DNA of 64,000 bases from Holophagales bacterium (GTDB lineage Bacteria; Acidobacteriota; Thermoanaerobaculia; Multivoradales; Multivoraceae), in assembly GCA_009836625.1 (NCBI GenBank), contig VXVC01000012.1, positions 318,073 through 382,072 on the forward strand, written 5' to 3'. Below, in pieces: positions 1 to 7,153 of the stretch. The position numbers were made by a program, and so were the translations under genes. The notes beneath the pieces are model-generated. The model was not told the origin of the DNA. It saw only the letters and a list, made by a program, of their open reading frames with translations, and did not search any database. The first letter of the stretch is position 1. Each line of letters starts with the position of its first letter.

Positions 1-2
1 AC

Positions 3-554
3 CCGTACGACGGCCCGGAGACACTGTCGGTCCTCGATCGCTGCCTGTACCTGGGAGCGGCGGCGACTCCGGCTCGCCCGATTCTCTACAACAACCTGAA
101 GACCATCACGCAGACCGAGGACCACGTGGTCATCCTGGTCGAGTGGATGCACTGGGCCAAGGTCGTGCGGCTGAACGCGGAGCACGCGCCGCCGGAGGTG
201 CGTTCGCTGGGCGGCGACCCGATCGGCTGGTGGGAAGGCGACACCCTGGTGGTCGAGACGACGAACTTCCTCGAGCGGCCGGGCGTTGCGCGCGAGGGTC
301 TGAAGGTAGTCGAGCGCTTTACCCGCCAGAGCGCGGACGGGCTCCTGTACGAGTTCACGGTGCACGACCCGGACTACACGGCACCCTACGGTGGCGAGTT
401 TCTCTGGCCGCAGACGGAGGAACTGAACTACGAGTACGCCTGCCACGAGGGCAACTACGCGATGGGCAACATCCTTCGGGGCGCGCGACTGCTCGAGCGG
501 GAGTACCTCGAGCAGAAGGGTCAGGCGGGCAGCACCGGCTCGGGGGACGAGTAG
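3..554 (+). CDS. Secreted protein of unknown function, C-terminal part (family with WEGDTLVVET motif)
   Basis: The frame is open to the left edge, so only the last 183 residues are present. I do not recognise a named function. It carries the motifs shared by three other proteins in this window (5063-6055, 9287-10102, 10117-11184): a cysteine in 'LDRCLYL', 'WWEGDTLVVETTNF', 'VERFTR', 'LLYEFTVHDPD' and, near the end, 'YEYACHEGN'. The complete relatives have Sec signal peptides, so this one is probably periplasmic too. The two cysteines, conserved in all four, could form a disulfide. The downstream DUF547-radical SAM gene begins 18 bp after the stop codon, so the two may be co-transcribed. Family membership is seen directly; location is inferred from the paralogs. 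Confidence 0.8.
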   Translation, partial: PYDGPETLSVLDRCLYLGAAATPARPILYNNLKTITQTEDHVVILVEWMHWAKVVRLNAEHAPPEVRSLGGDPIGWWEGDTLVVETTNFLERPGVAREGLKVVERFTRQSADGLLYEFTVHDPDYTAPYGGEFLWPQTEELNYEYACHEGNYAMGNILRGARLLEREYLEQKGQAGSTGSGDE

Positions 555-572
555 GCCCTCAGCAGGGGTTCG

Positions 573-2129
573 ATGGGAACGTTCTCCTACGCGGCCTGGG
601 ACCGCCTGCTGGCCGAGGTCGTCGCGGAGGACGGCAAGGTCGACTACGAGCGTCTCGCCGCGCGGCGGCCGCTGCTGGAGGAGTTCATAGCCGAACTCGG
701 CGAAACGTCGCCGGAAAGCCGCCCGGACCTCTTCCCGAGCGAGGAGGACGGGCTCGCCTACTGGATCAACGCTTACAACGCGTTCACCCTGCACGCGATC
801 GCTGAGGAGTACCCGATCCGGTCGGTCTGGAAGACGCGCGACGGGCAGTTCTTCCAGCGGCGGCGGCACATCGCCGGCGGTTCGGCGGCCAGCCTCGACG
901 ATATCGAGCACCAGATCCTCCGATCGGACTACGCCGAGCCGCGCATCCACTTCGCGATCAACTGCGGCGCGAACGGTTGCCCGGCGGTGCGTCCCTCGGC
1001 GTACCGGGGAGAGGGTCTGCGCGACACGCTGCGTGAAGCGGCCGGGGCGTTCCTCGCGAATCGCTGGAACTGCCGTGTCGACCACGAAGCGGAGCGGATC
1101 CACGTTTCCCGCATCTTCCGGATGTACGCGGAGGACTTCGCCGGCGGAGCGGGTACGCGCGAGGAGTACCGGCGCGGCGTCCTGAGCTTCGTGGCCGAGC
1201 ACGCGGGGCTGGAACTCGAGCAGATCGCTGGCTACGAGCTCGTCTACAACACGTACGACTGGGGTCTCAACGACACGCACCGCGATCCGAACATCGGCCC
1301 AATCACGTTTCACGAGCCCGTGGAGCACTTCTCCGAGGCCGACGGCGAACTCCGCGAGCTCCATCTCTACGAGGGCAACTTCTGCAACCGGGCGTGTTCC
1401 TGGTGCACGATCAACGGCTCGCCCGAGGGCTGGTACGAGCGCTACACGCCGGAGGTGCTGGACCAGGCGCTCAGTTCCCTCGCCGCGGACGGCAACCTGA
1501 AGTTCTACGGTGGCGAGCCGACCCTGCACACGCGGGAGATCGCCGGCGCCATGCGCTATGTCCGGGAGCGTGGTTTCACCGGTCTGATTACCGTGTTCTC
1601 GAACGGCATCCAGGCGGAGAAGCTGATCTCGATCCTCGAGTCGGACCCGAAGAGCGAGGCGGTGCTCAACTACTCGATCTACCACGGCAGGGACGCCGAT
1701 CCGATGCCGGCCTACGCGCGCGAGCGCCTGGAGGACTGGGCCCGCGCGAACCCGAACCGCATCTTCCAGGGCTACAAGGTGCTGTTCCACGCCGGCGCCG
1801 GCGCCGACCAGGAGTTTGCCCGCGACCGGGAGTCGGAGTACCACGGCATGGGCAATCGCTGCGTCCGCTGTTTTCCCGTGCTGACCACGAAGGGCCGGTT
1901 CCACGCCTGTCCGTTCGCCGCCGAGATCGAGTCGCCCCACTTCGACCTAGGCGCCGTCGGCTCGGATTCCGGCACCGTCTTCGAGAACTACCGGACGTTC
2001 CTGCGCTGGGTGGACGACGAACTCGATCCCGCGGCGGCGGCGAAGGGTGTCTCGAGCTGCGAGATGTGCCACAAGCACCTGGGCCAACTGCCGGTTCCCG
2101 AGTTCACGGCGGGTGAGAGTCCGGCATAG
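573..2129 (+). CDS. DUF547 domain-radical SAM/SPASM-like fusion protein
   Basis: 518 aa. Residues about 1-240 are a DUF547 domain, with its typical 'AYWINAYNAFTLHAI', 'LDDIEHQILR', 'HFAINCGANGCPAV' and 'SRIFRMYAEDF' segments. Residues about 260-510 form a radical SAM domain: the [4Fe-4S]-binding CxxxCxxC is Cys271, Cys275 and Cys278 ('FCNRACSWC'), followed by 'LKFYGGEPTLH', the usual GGEP strand. A second cysteine set (Cys430, Cys433, Cys446, Cys496, Cys499) looks like a SPASM-type auxiliary cluster site. No signal peptide is visible, as expected for an oxygen-sensitive cytoplasmic enzyme, whereas DUF547 proteins are often secreted. The substrate is unknown. The stop overlaps the GTG start of the next gene. 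Both domain assignments are firm; the joint function is not. Confidence 0.88.
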   Translation: MGTFSYAAWDRLLAEVVAEDGKVDYERLAARRPLLEEFIAELGETSPESRPDLFPSEEDGLAYWINAYNAFTLHAIAEEYPIRSVWKTRDGQFFQRRRHIAGGSAASLDDIEHQILRSDYAEPRIHFAINCGANGCPAVRPSAYRGEGLRDTLREAAGAFLANRWNCRVDHEAERIHVSRIFRMYAEDFAGGAGTREEYRRGVLSFVAEHAGLELEQIAGYELVYNTYDWGLNDTHRDPNIGPITFHEPVEHFSEADGELRELHLYEGNFCNRACSWCTINGSPEGWYERYTPEVLDQALSSLAADGNLKFYGGEPTLHTREIAGAMRYVRERGFTGLITVFSNGIQAEKLISILESDPKSEAVLNYSIYHGRDADPMPAYARERLEDWARANPNRIFQGYKVLFHAGAGADQEFARDRESEYHGMGNRCVRCFPVLTTKGRFHACPFAAEIESPHFDLGAVGSDSGTVFENYRTFLRWVDDELDPAAAAKGVSSCEMCHKHLGQLPVPEFTAGESPA

Positions 2130-3744
2130 AGCAGCTTCGACGCTGCTCGCCCTGGCCGCGCTCGCCTACGCCGGTCTGTTCACAGCGAACTCCCTGGTCC
2201 GCGTGCGGACCTTCAGCGCGGACTCGATGAACTACGTCGATGTCGCGCGCCGGATAGCCGCCGGCGACGGGCTGGTGCAGTCGACCGGCGGATTCAACCA
2301 GCCCTTCTACCTGTCCGGCGATCTCGACCTGCCCTCGGCGTTCACGGCGCAGCCGCCCGGCTATCCGCTGGCGATCGCCCTCGTGTCGAGGTTCGGGATC
2401 GAGGCGCCGGACGCGGCGCTGGTCGTCTCGGCGTTGTCATACGCCGGGGTTCTCCTCCTCGTCTACCTGCTCGGAAGGCGGATCGGAGGTTCGGTGGCCG
2501 CGCTGATCGCACTCGGCGCCGCGCTCTTGTTCGTGCCGTTGACACACCTCGGCCGAGCCGCCTTGAGCGAGTGCCTGGCGGTCGCTGTGGTGCTGCTGTT
2601 CTTTCTTCTACTCGACCGGCTCCGCGAGTGGGCGCCGGAGGATTCTCCGCCGTGGCGCGCCCTACTGTGGCACGTCATGCTGGGCCTGCTCGCCGGTGCG
2701 GCCTTTGGCGTTCGGTACTCCCTGTGGCCGCTGCCGCTGGTCGGTATCGCGGCACTGTGGCTCGGCGGCTCCGGTCCGCGAGAAGAGCGCCGCGACGCGG
2801 CGAGGCGATTGGTCCCGACGTTCGCGGTCGGTGCCCTGGTGCCGGTGGCCTGGATCCTGGGCCGCAACCTGTCGGTCGAAGGAAACCTCCTGCCGGCGGC
2901 GATGCCCGCGATGACGACGCTTCCCCAAAGCCTTGAACGCGCCGTCACGGCCGTCCTCGGTGGCTGGCGCTCGACCGCACTCGGCAACTGGCCGGACGCG
3001 ACGCTACTCGCCGTCGTGCTCGGGGTCCTGGTCGCCTTCGCGATCCGTTCGGTCAGGAACTCCAGCCGTACGCGACTCCCGCCACGGGCACGTCTGCCAC
3101 TGCTCATCTGCTCATGGGCCGTTCTCTACCTCGCGGCCGTCATCTGGCGCAGCACGCAGGCGAACTTCGATCCGATCGGCGTTCGGCTGGCCTTACCGGC
3201 GACGGTGCTCCTGATTCCGGTGTTCGGAGCCCTCCTGGCCGCGGCCCTCCCTGAGGCGCGGCGATACGCCTGGTTGCCTCCCGCGATCCTCGTGGGCTGC
3301 TTCGGCGCCGCCTTCGTCCGCGAGGCGACGCTCTGGTCGACAGGCCACGACGCTCGGGTCGTCGAGTTCCGGAGCGAACGCCAGCAGTGGCTGCGCGATC
3401 ACACCGGCCCCGGCGACCTCGTCATCGGAGGCGGCACGATGGACGTTCCCTTCCTGGTCCCCGGCAGCCATGCAATCTCCTATGCGGGACTGCCCTACAC
3501 GGAAGTCCTGACCTATCCCGACCTCGAGCGGATCGCCAACCGCCACTGCGCCAACTTCGACCGCCTCCTCCTCGTCGTCCGCCCAACCGTCCAACTCGGC
3601 GGCGGCCGTTCCGACGAAGATCCCAGCAACTGGCTCGGCCCCTTCATCGCCGACGCCCGCGCCGGCCGCCACGAACCGTACCCGCTACTCGAACCCGTAG
3701 CGTTGCTCAACGAAGCCAGGGTCTACCGGATCATCTGCCCCTGA
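2113..3744 (+). CDS. Polytopic membrane glycosyltransferase-like protein (GT-C/ArnT-PMT type)
   Basis: 543 aa from a GTG at 2113, which overlaps the stop of the radical SAM gene. An upstream ATG at 2047 would add 22 residues lying wholly inside that gene. The first loop after the leading hydrophobic segment contains acidic residues ('FSADSMNYVDVARR') and is followed by 'AQPPGYPLAIAL', the pattern of GT-C enzymes that use polyprenyl-phosphate sugars. About ten hydrophobic helices follow, then a soluble C-terminal domain of about 130 residues ('GPGDLVIGGGTMDVPFLVPG'). Donor and acceptor cannot be predicted. Co-expression with the fusion protein is likely from the overlap. Confidence 0.72.
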   Translation: MRVRHRAASTLLALAALAYAGLFTANSLVRVRTFSADSMNYVDVARRIAAGDGLVQSTGGFNQPFYLSGDLDLPSAFTAQPPGYPLAIALVSRFGIEAPDAALVVSALSYAGVLLLVYLLGRRIGGSVAALIALGAALLFVPLTHLGRAALSECLAVAVVLLFFLLLDRLREWAPEDSPPWRALLWHVMLGLLAGAAFGVRYSLWPLPLVGIAALWLGGSGPREERRDAARRLVPTFAVGALVPVAWILGRNLSVEGNLLPAAMPAMTTLPQSLERAVTAVLGGWRSTALGNWPDATLLAVVLGVLVAFAIRSVRNSSRTRLPPRARLPLLICSWAVLYLAAVIWRSTQANFDPIGVRLALPATVLLIPVFGALLAAALPEARRYAWLPPAILVGCFGAAFVREATLWSTGHDARVVEFRSERQQWLRDHTGPGDLVIGGGTMDVPFLVPGSHAISYAGLPYTEVLTYPDLERIANRHCANFDRLLLVVRPTVQLGGGRSDEDPSNWLGPFIADARAGRHEPYPLLEPVALLNEARVYRIICP

Positions 3745-3815
3745 CGACCGGCGTCTCCGGATCCCCTTCCCAGAAGACCTCGCCGTCACGCGCTCCCAAC
3801 CAACGACGACCGCCA

Positions 3816-3989
3816 GCCGGTTCGGGTCCGGGGAGAGGGTCTCTGCGAGGCTGTCGGCAAGCGACGGTCGACGCCCCTTCATCGACCACCGTCAAACCGG
3901 AGCGCAGCCGACCGCAGCGAGCGCCGACCCCTCTTTATCCGAGTAAGCGCGAGCGGCCGCAGGGACCCTCTCCCCGGACCCGAACCGGC
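3816..3989. repeat. Perfect 26-bp inverted repeat around about 120 bp, possible MITE or terminator
   Basis: Arms 3816-3841 and 3964-3989 are exact reverse complements (starting GCCGGTTCGGGTCC on the left). They lie in the 263-bp gap between two convergent genes, which otherwise holds no gene. GACCGCC occurs just outside both arms (3808-3814 and 3994-4000) and could be a target-site duplication, although a 7-mer match in GC-rich DNA may be chance. The interior has smaller hairpins (GACGGT/ACCGTC) and no useful open frame. It could be a non-autonomous mobile element, a repeated palindromic element or a bidirectional terminator. Confidence 0.6.
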
Positions 3990-4007
3990 GGGTGACCGCC
4001 GCCGACG

Positions 4008-5066
4008 CTACGCAGGCGCCTCGGCGACGCCGGATGACTTGGCGCCGGCCCAGCGGTTGAAGCCCAGTTCGCCGCGAACGTCGGCGGTGCGCTCGAGCAT
4101 CATCGCGTCGCTGGGGATGCCGGTCGAGTCGGCCACCCGGACGAGGCCGTTGAAGATGCCGACCGTAGCGGCGGCTTCGACGAACTTCGCCGGACCCAGG
4201 GTTTCCAGCGCCCGGGCTCGGGCCTTGTCCAGGTCGTCCGTCGCCCGCACGACCGCTTCCGCGAAAGCGGTGAGGACCGCGCCGTCCTCGACGCCTCCAT
4301 CAGCGGCGTCCTCCACCGCGGCACTCAGGTCGACTTCTTCTCCTGCGGCCTGGCTGCTCGCCCGGAGCAGCATGGTATGGGCGGTCGTTCAGTAGAAGCA
4401 CTGGTTGAGCGCCGAGACCCGGGCGGCGAGAAGTTCTACCTGGGGCCGGGCCATGGGCCGGTGGTCCCACACCATCTCATTGAAGTCGGACGCGGTTCCC
4501 GAGTACATGGCGGCGACCATGCGGAAGAACGTGCGGACGCCTTCCGGCACCAGGCTCAATGCCCGGGCAACGTTGGCGCGTTGCCAGTCGATGACCTGAA
4601 CGGGTACCCAGGCGCCGATGTCGCCCATGTTGTCGGGCCGTTCGCGGGTGGGCTCGCCGACCTCCGGTTCGGGCAGCGTCTCGTGTTCGATCCCCATCGC
4701 TTCGCAGAAGGCGTCGGCGGCAACCGTCGTCACGACGACCGAGGCGAGTTCGACGTACGGTGCGTCGCCAAGCTCGGCGATCGTGGCTTCGGCCCAGTCG
4801 CGGTCGAGATGGGTCGGATCGGCGCCGATCTTCCGCGCCGCCTCGATGGCCTTTTCCGGCAGTGGCGTGCCCGGTTCGCCGCGGTCACGGTTCCAGGGCG
4901 GCTCCTTGCGCTGGATGCGCTCGGCGCGAGCGAGAGCGGCGATGGCCACCCGCTCGGGCCCCGTCCACCAGGTGCCGGGCCGGCCGATGTCGGCCCACGA
5001 CTTGCGGAGCGCCGTGGTCATGTCCTCGCGGACGGGAACGGGGAAGCGATTGTCTTCGAAGCTCAC
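4008..5066 (-). CDS. AhpD/carboxymuconolactone decarboxylase-like selenoprotein (in-frame TGA = Sec)
   Basis: 352 residues if TGA at 4391-4389 is read as selenocysteine (residue 226). The two halves (225 aa upstream, and the 126 residues after the TGA) are in the same frame with no other stop between them. The junction reads 'LNQCFY-U-TTAHT', i.e. C-x2-U-x3-H, exactly the AhpD redox motif C-x2-C-x3-H with the second cysteine replaced. The C-terminal half ('IFNGLVRVADSTGIP', 'ELGFNRWAG') is also typical of alkylhydroperoxidase-like proteins. A hairpin fitting a bacterial SECIS lies right behind the TGA. Residues 1-225 contain the helical CMD region. The likely role is thiol/selenol peroxidase or reductase chemistry in the cytoplasm. 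The start ATG overlaps the stop of the upstream gene (ATGA), indicating translational coupling. The alternative is a nonsense mutation, but the motif position argues against that. No sel genes lie in this window. Confidence 0.87.
4353..4391 (-). promoter_or_regulatory. Candidate bacterial SECIS element behind in-frame UGA
   Basis: Reading the mRNA, UGA (4391-4389) is followed by 17 nt and then a perfect 7-bp stem GCUGCUC/GAGCAGC (4371-4365 with 4359-4353) closed by the pentaloop CGGGC (4364-4360). The apical loop starts 24 nt after the UGA and has G as its second base. This fits the known bacterial SECIS rule of a short stem-loop with G in the first two loop positions, 16-37 nt from the UGA. 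SelB binding is inferred. Confidence 0.75.
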
Positions 5067-6055
5067 GGACTGCTGTCCTCACCTGTCTCTTCCAGGTGAC
5101 GTGCGCCGCTCAGCGTGTTGTAGACCGCCCAGTTGCCTTCGTGGCAGGCGTACTCGAACATCTCGTTGTCCGGATCGAAGTAGAGCGGGATGTTCACCGT
5201 CCAGGTGTCGGTGTAGTTGGCCGGATCGTCGATCGTGACCGTCCAGTCCACCGTGTGCTCGTCGACGCGGGTGAAGCGCTCCACTGTGACGAGCTCCGTG
5301 CTGACCGGAATCCCCTTGATCCGGCCCTGGGAGCCGCTGGTCGCGATCCAGCCCTTGTCGGAGAAGTTCCTCGTCTCGACAACCAGTGTGTCGCCGTCCC
5401 AGTGGCCGCGGGAGTCGCCATTCCAGAGGTGGAGGTCCCCCGGGATGCGTTCCCGTCCGTCGACCGGGATGAAGCGGACATCGTTGATCATCTCGGAGTA
5501 GATGACGACGTACTGCGGCGTCTGGGCGATCCGGTAGTTGTTGTTGTAGCCGGCGGGGAACAGGTGTCCGGGGACGCCGCGGGTGATGCAGCGGTCCCAG
5601 ACGCTCATGTACTCGTACGAGTCGAACATCTTGACCAGGTTGTCGGCGCGCACCTGCTGCGCCTCCGGCCGCACCGGGACGCGGCCGGACGGCGGATCGA
5701 CGACCAGGGAGGTTCGCCGGCTGCCGACGATCCTGGTGCCGAGTTCGAGCCAGTGCAGGTTGTAGGCGCCGACGTTCTGGCCGGCCTCGGCCTTCTGCGC
5801 CGGCCGCTCCGCCCGGCTCTGGATCATGTCCTGGCGGGCCGCCTCGGCCTGAGCGACTTCCTCCTCGGTGAGGAAGGCCTTGTCGCCCATCTCGGCCGGC
5901 CGCTCGAAGGGGGTCAAGGTCGTGTTCGTCCACAGGCCCTGAAGGTCGGGATGGCCCCAGGGAGTGCGCGGCGTCTGCCAGTCGTCGGCCGCCAGGGCCG
6001 GCGCCGCCAGAAGTGGGATCGCCACGGCGAGAGCGAGCGTGGTCCGTCCGATCAT
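5063..6055 (-). CDS. Secreted protein of unknown function, WEGDTLVVET family
   Basis: 330 aa with a clear Sec signal peptide (cleavage after 'LLAAPALA'). It shares with the proteins at 3-554, 9287-10102 and 10117-11184 an N-terminal 'HPDLQGLW' segment, a mid-protein cysteine ('WDRCITRG'), 'HWDGDTLVVETRNF', 'VERFTR' and 'FEYACHEGN'. It is closest to the 355-aa member: both have 'PFERPAEMGDKA' or 'PLERPAEFGDKA' and an 'SLVVDPP' or 'SLVIDPP' strand. The function is unknown; I see no catalytic motif. A good Shine-Dalgarno (GGAGGAAG) precedes the ATG at 6055. Its stop overlaps the start of the selenoprotein gene by 4 bp, so the two are translationally coupled. Confidence 0.85.
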   Translation of the reverse strand: MIGRTTLALAVAIPLLAAPALAADDWQTPRTPWGHPDLQGLWTNTTLTPFERPAEMGDKAFLTEEEVAQAEAARQDMIQSRAERPAQKAEAGQNVGAYNLHWLELGTRIVGSRRTSLVVDPPSGRVPVRPEAQQVRADNLVKMFDSYEYMSVWDRCITRGVPGHLFPAGYNNNYRIAQTPQYVVIYSEMINDVRFIPVDGRERIPGDLHLWNGDSRGHWDGDTLVVETRNFSDKGWIATSGSQGRIKGIPVSTELVTVERFTRVDEHTVDWTVTIDDPANYTDTWTVNIPLYFDPDNEMFEYACHEGNWAVYNTLSGARHLEETGEDSSP

Positions 6056-6132
6056 CGGTGACTTCCTCCGTCTGCGTTCGGTGCTTCTGTCTGCGTTGGG
6101 GTGGTTGCGAGGCTATCAAGCGCGCCGCCGCC

Positions 6133-7140
6133 TCAGTCTTCGCTCATCAGCGCCTGGGCCCGTCGCCAGCGCTCGACGATCCGGTCTTCCCGCTCGTAGT
6201 CGAAACGTCCCGTGCCTGCGGCGTAGAGGTCCTTCTCGTCGGGCGGGTTGTCGTGCAGATGGCGGGCCGTGGCGCGGGTCGCCGTCTCCGGATCGACCAC
6301 GTCGCGGTAGCCGAGCAGGTTGCGGGCCTTCGACATGTCGAGGAGCTGATTGGACTTCTCCGCGAGCGGGAAGACGCCGCGGCAGAAGGGCGCCGGGACG
6401 CCGACCAGCTCCATTGCAGCATCGAGTTCATCGACGATGGCCTCCGCCACGGCCCGGCAACTGATCACCCGTTCGTCGCCTGCGTTGAACGCCTCTCCCG
6501 CGGCTTCCGGCCTGGTGGCGGCGAGGTAGACGAGTCGGGCCAGGTTCTCGGCGTAACCGCGCTGGAAGTAGGTCACGCCGTCGTGGGGGAGAATCATGAA
6601 GGGCCGTCGGTCGATGATGCGCTTGACCACCGCCCACTCGTGGTTCATCGGCGTGCGCGGGCCGTAGACGCCGGGGTAGCGGAGGATGACGACCTCGAAG
6701 TCGCCGCGGCCGTGCTGCTCGAAGAGCTGGTCTTCGCCCGCAGCAACCTTGCCGGTGTAGTTCTTCGCGTCGTACTGGCGGGGCGCGAACTCCGGTATGG
6801 GCAACGGAATGCGGCCCTCCGGTGTCGGCGGCTGCGAACCCTTGTAGACGGGCTGACCGGTGATGCCGACGAGGCGTTTCGTCTTTCCGGCGAGTTCGTC
6901 GGCCAGGGTGCGCAGCCGGCCGTACATGCACACCGCGATGTCCCACTCGCGGGAGGCGATCCTGGCGCGGATGTCGTCGCGGTCGCGGGCGTTGCCGAGT
7001 ATCCGCTCGACCGGCCCGTCGAAGTCGACCGGATGGCGACCCGAGTGGAAGATCGAGACGTCGTGTCCCGCGCGGAGGAAGGTGTTGACGATCGGCGGGC
7101 CCGTGGGTCCGGTGCCGCCGACAACTAGGATGCGTGACAT
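6133..7140 (-). CDS. NAD(P)-dependent epimerase/dehydratase-like (atypical SDR)
   Basis: 335 aa from the ATG at 7140, chosen because '[18 protein letters not shown]' puts the Rossmann glycine motif directly at the N terminus. A longer in-frame start at 7242 adds 34 residues without family character. The region '[15 protein letters not shown]' is the post-active-site strand of extended or atypical SDRs, while the usual YxxxK is not obvious ('YDAKNYTGK' is the nearest stretch). C-terminal '[21 protein letters not shown]' is also typical of NAD-dependent epimerases and CSP41-like proteins. The substrate is unknown. The start codon overlaps that of the divergent quinoprotein gene, and a TACACT box lies 7 nt upstream with no Shine-Dalgarno site. 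Confidence 0.82.
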   Translation of the reverse strand: MSRILVVGGTGPTGPPIVNTFLRAGHDVSIFHSGRHPVDFDGPVERILGNARDRDDIRARIASREWDIAVCMYGRLRTLADELAGKTKRLVGITGQPVYKGSQPPTPEGRIPLPIPEFAPRQYDAKNYTGKVAAGEDQLFEQHGRGDFEVVILRYPGVYGPRTPMNHEWAVVKRIIDRRPFMILPHDGVTYFQRGYAENLARLVYLAATRPEAAGEAFNAGDERVISCRAVAEAIVDELDAAMELVGVPAPFCRGVFPLAEKSNQLLDMSKARNLLGYRDVVDPETATRATARHLHDNPPDEKDLYAAGTGRFDYEREDRIVERWRRAQALMSED

Positions 7141-7153
7141 GGCGCGGAGTGTA
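7126..7153. promoter_or_regulatory. Two opposed -10-like boxes around overlapping divergent start codons
   Basis: TAGGAT (7126-7131, plus strand) lies 7 nt before the ATG at 7139. TACACT (7153-7148, minus strand) lies 7 nt before the ATG at 7140. Each box sits inside the first codons of the opposite gene, and the two ATGs share bases 7139-7140. Neither start has a Shine-Dalgarno site, which suggests leaderless mRNAs. The -35 elements are not recognisable. Confidence 0.5.

Noticed and set aside
4008..4373. Separate 121-aa gene starting at the ATG after the TGA
   Set aside because: It would begin in the middle of the AhpD fold, right behind the redox motif, with no ribosome site; reading through TGA as Sec explains both halves.
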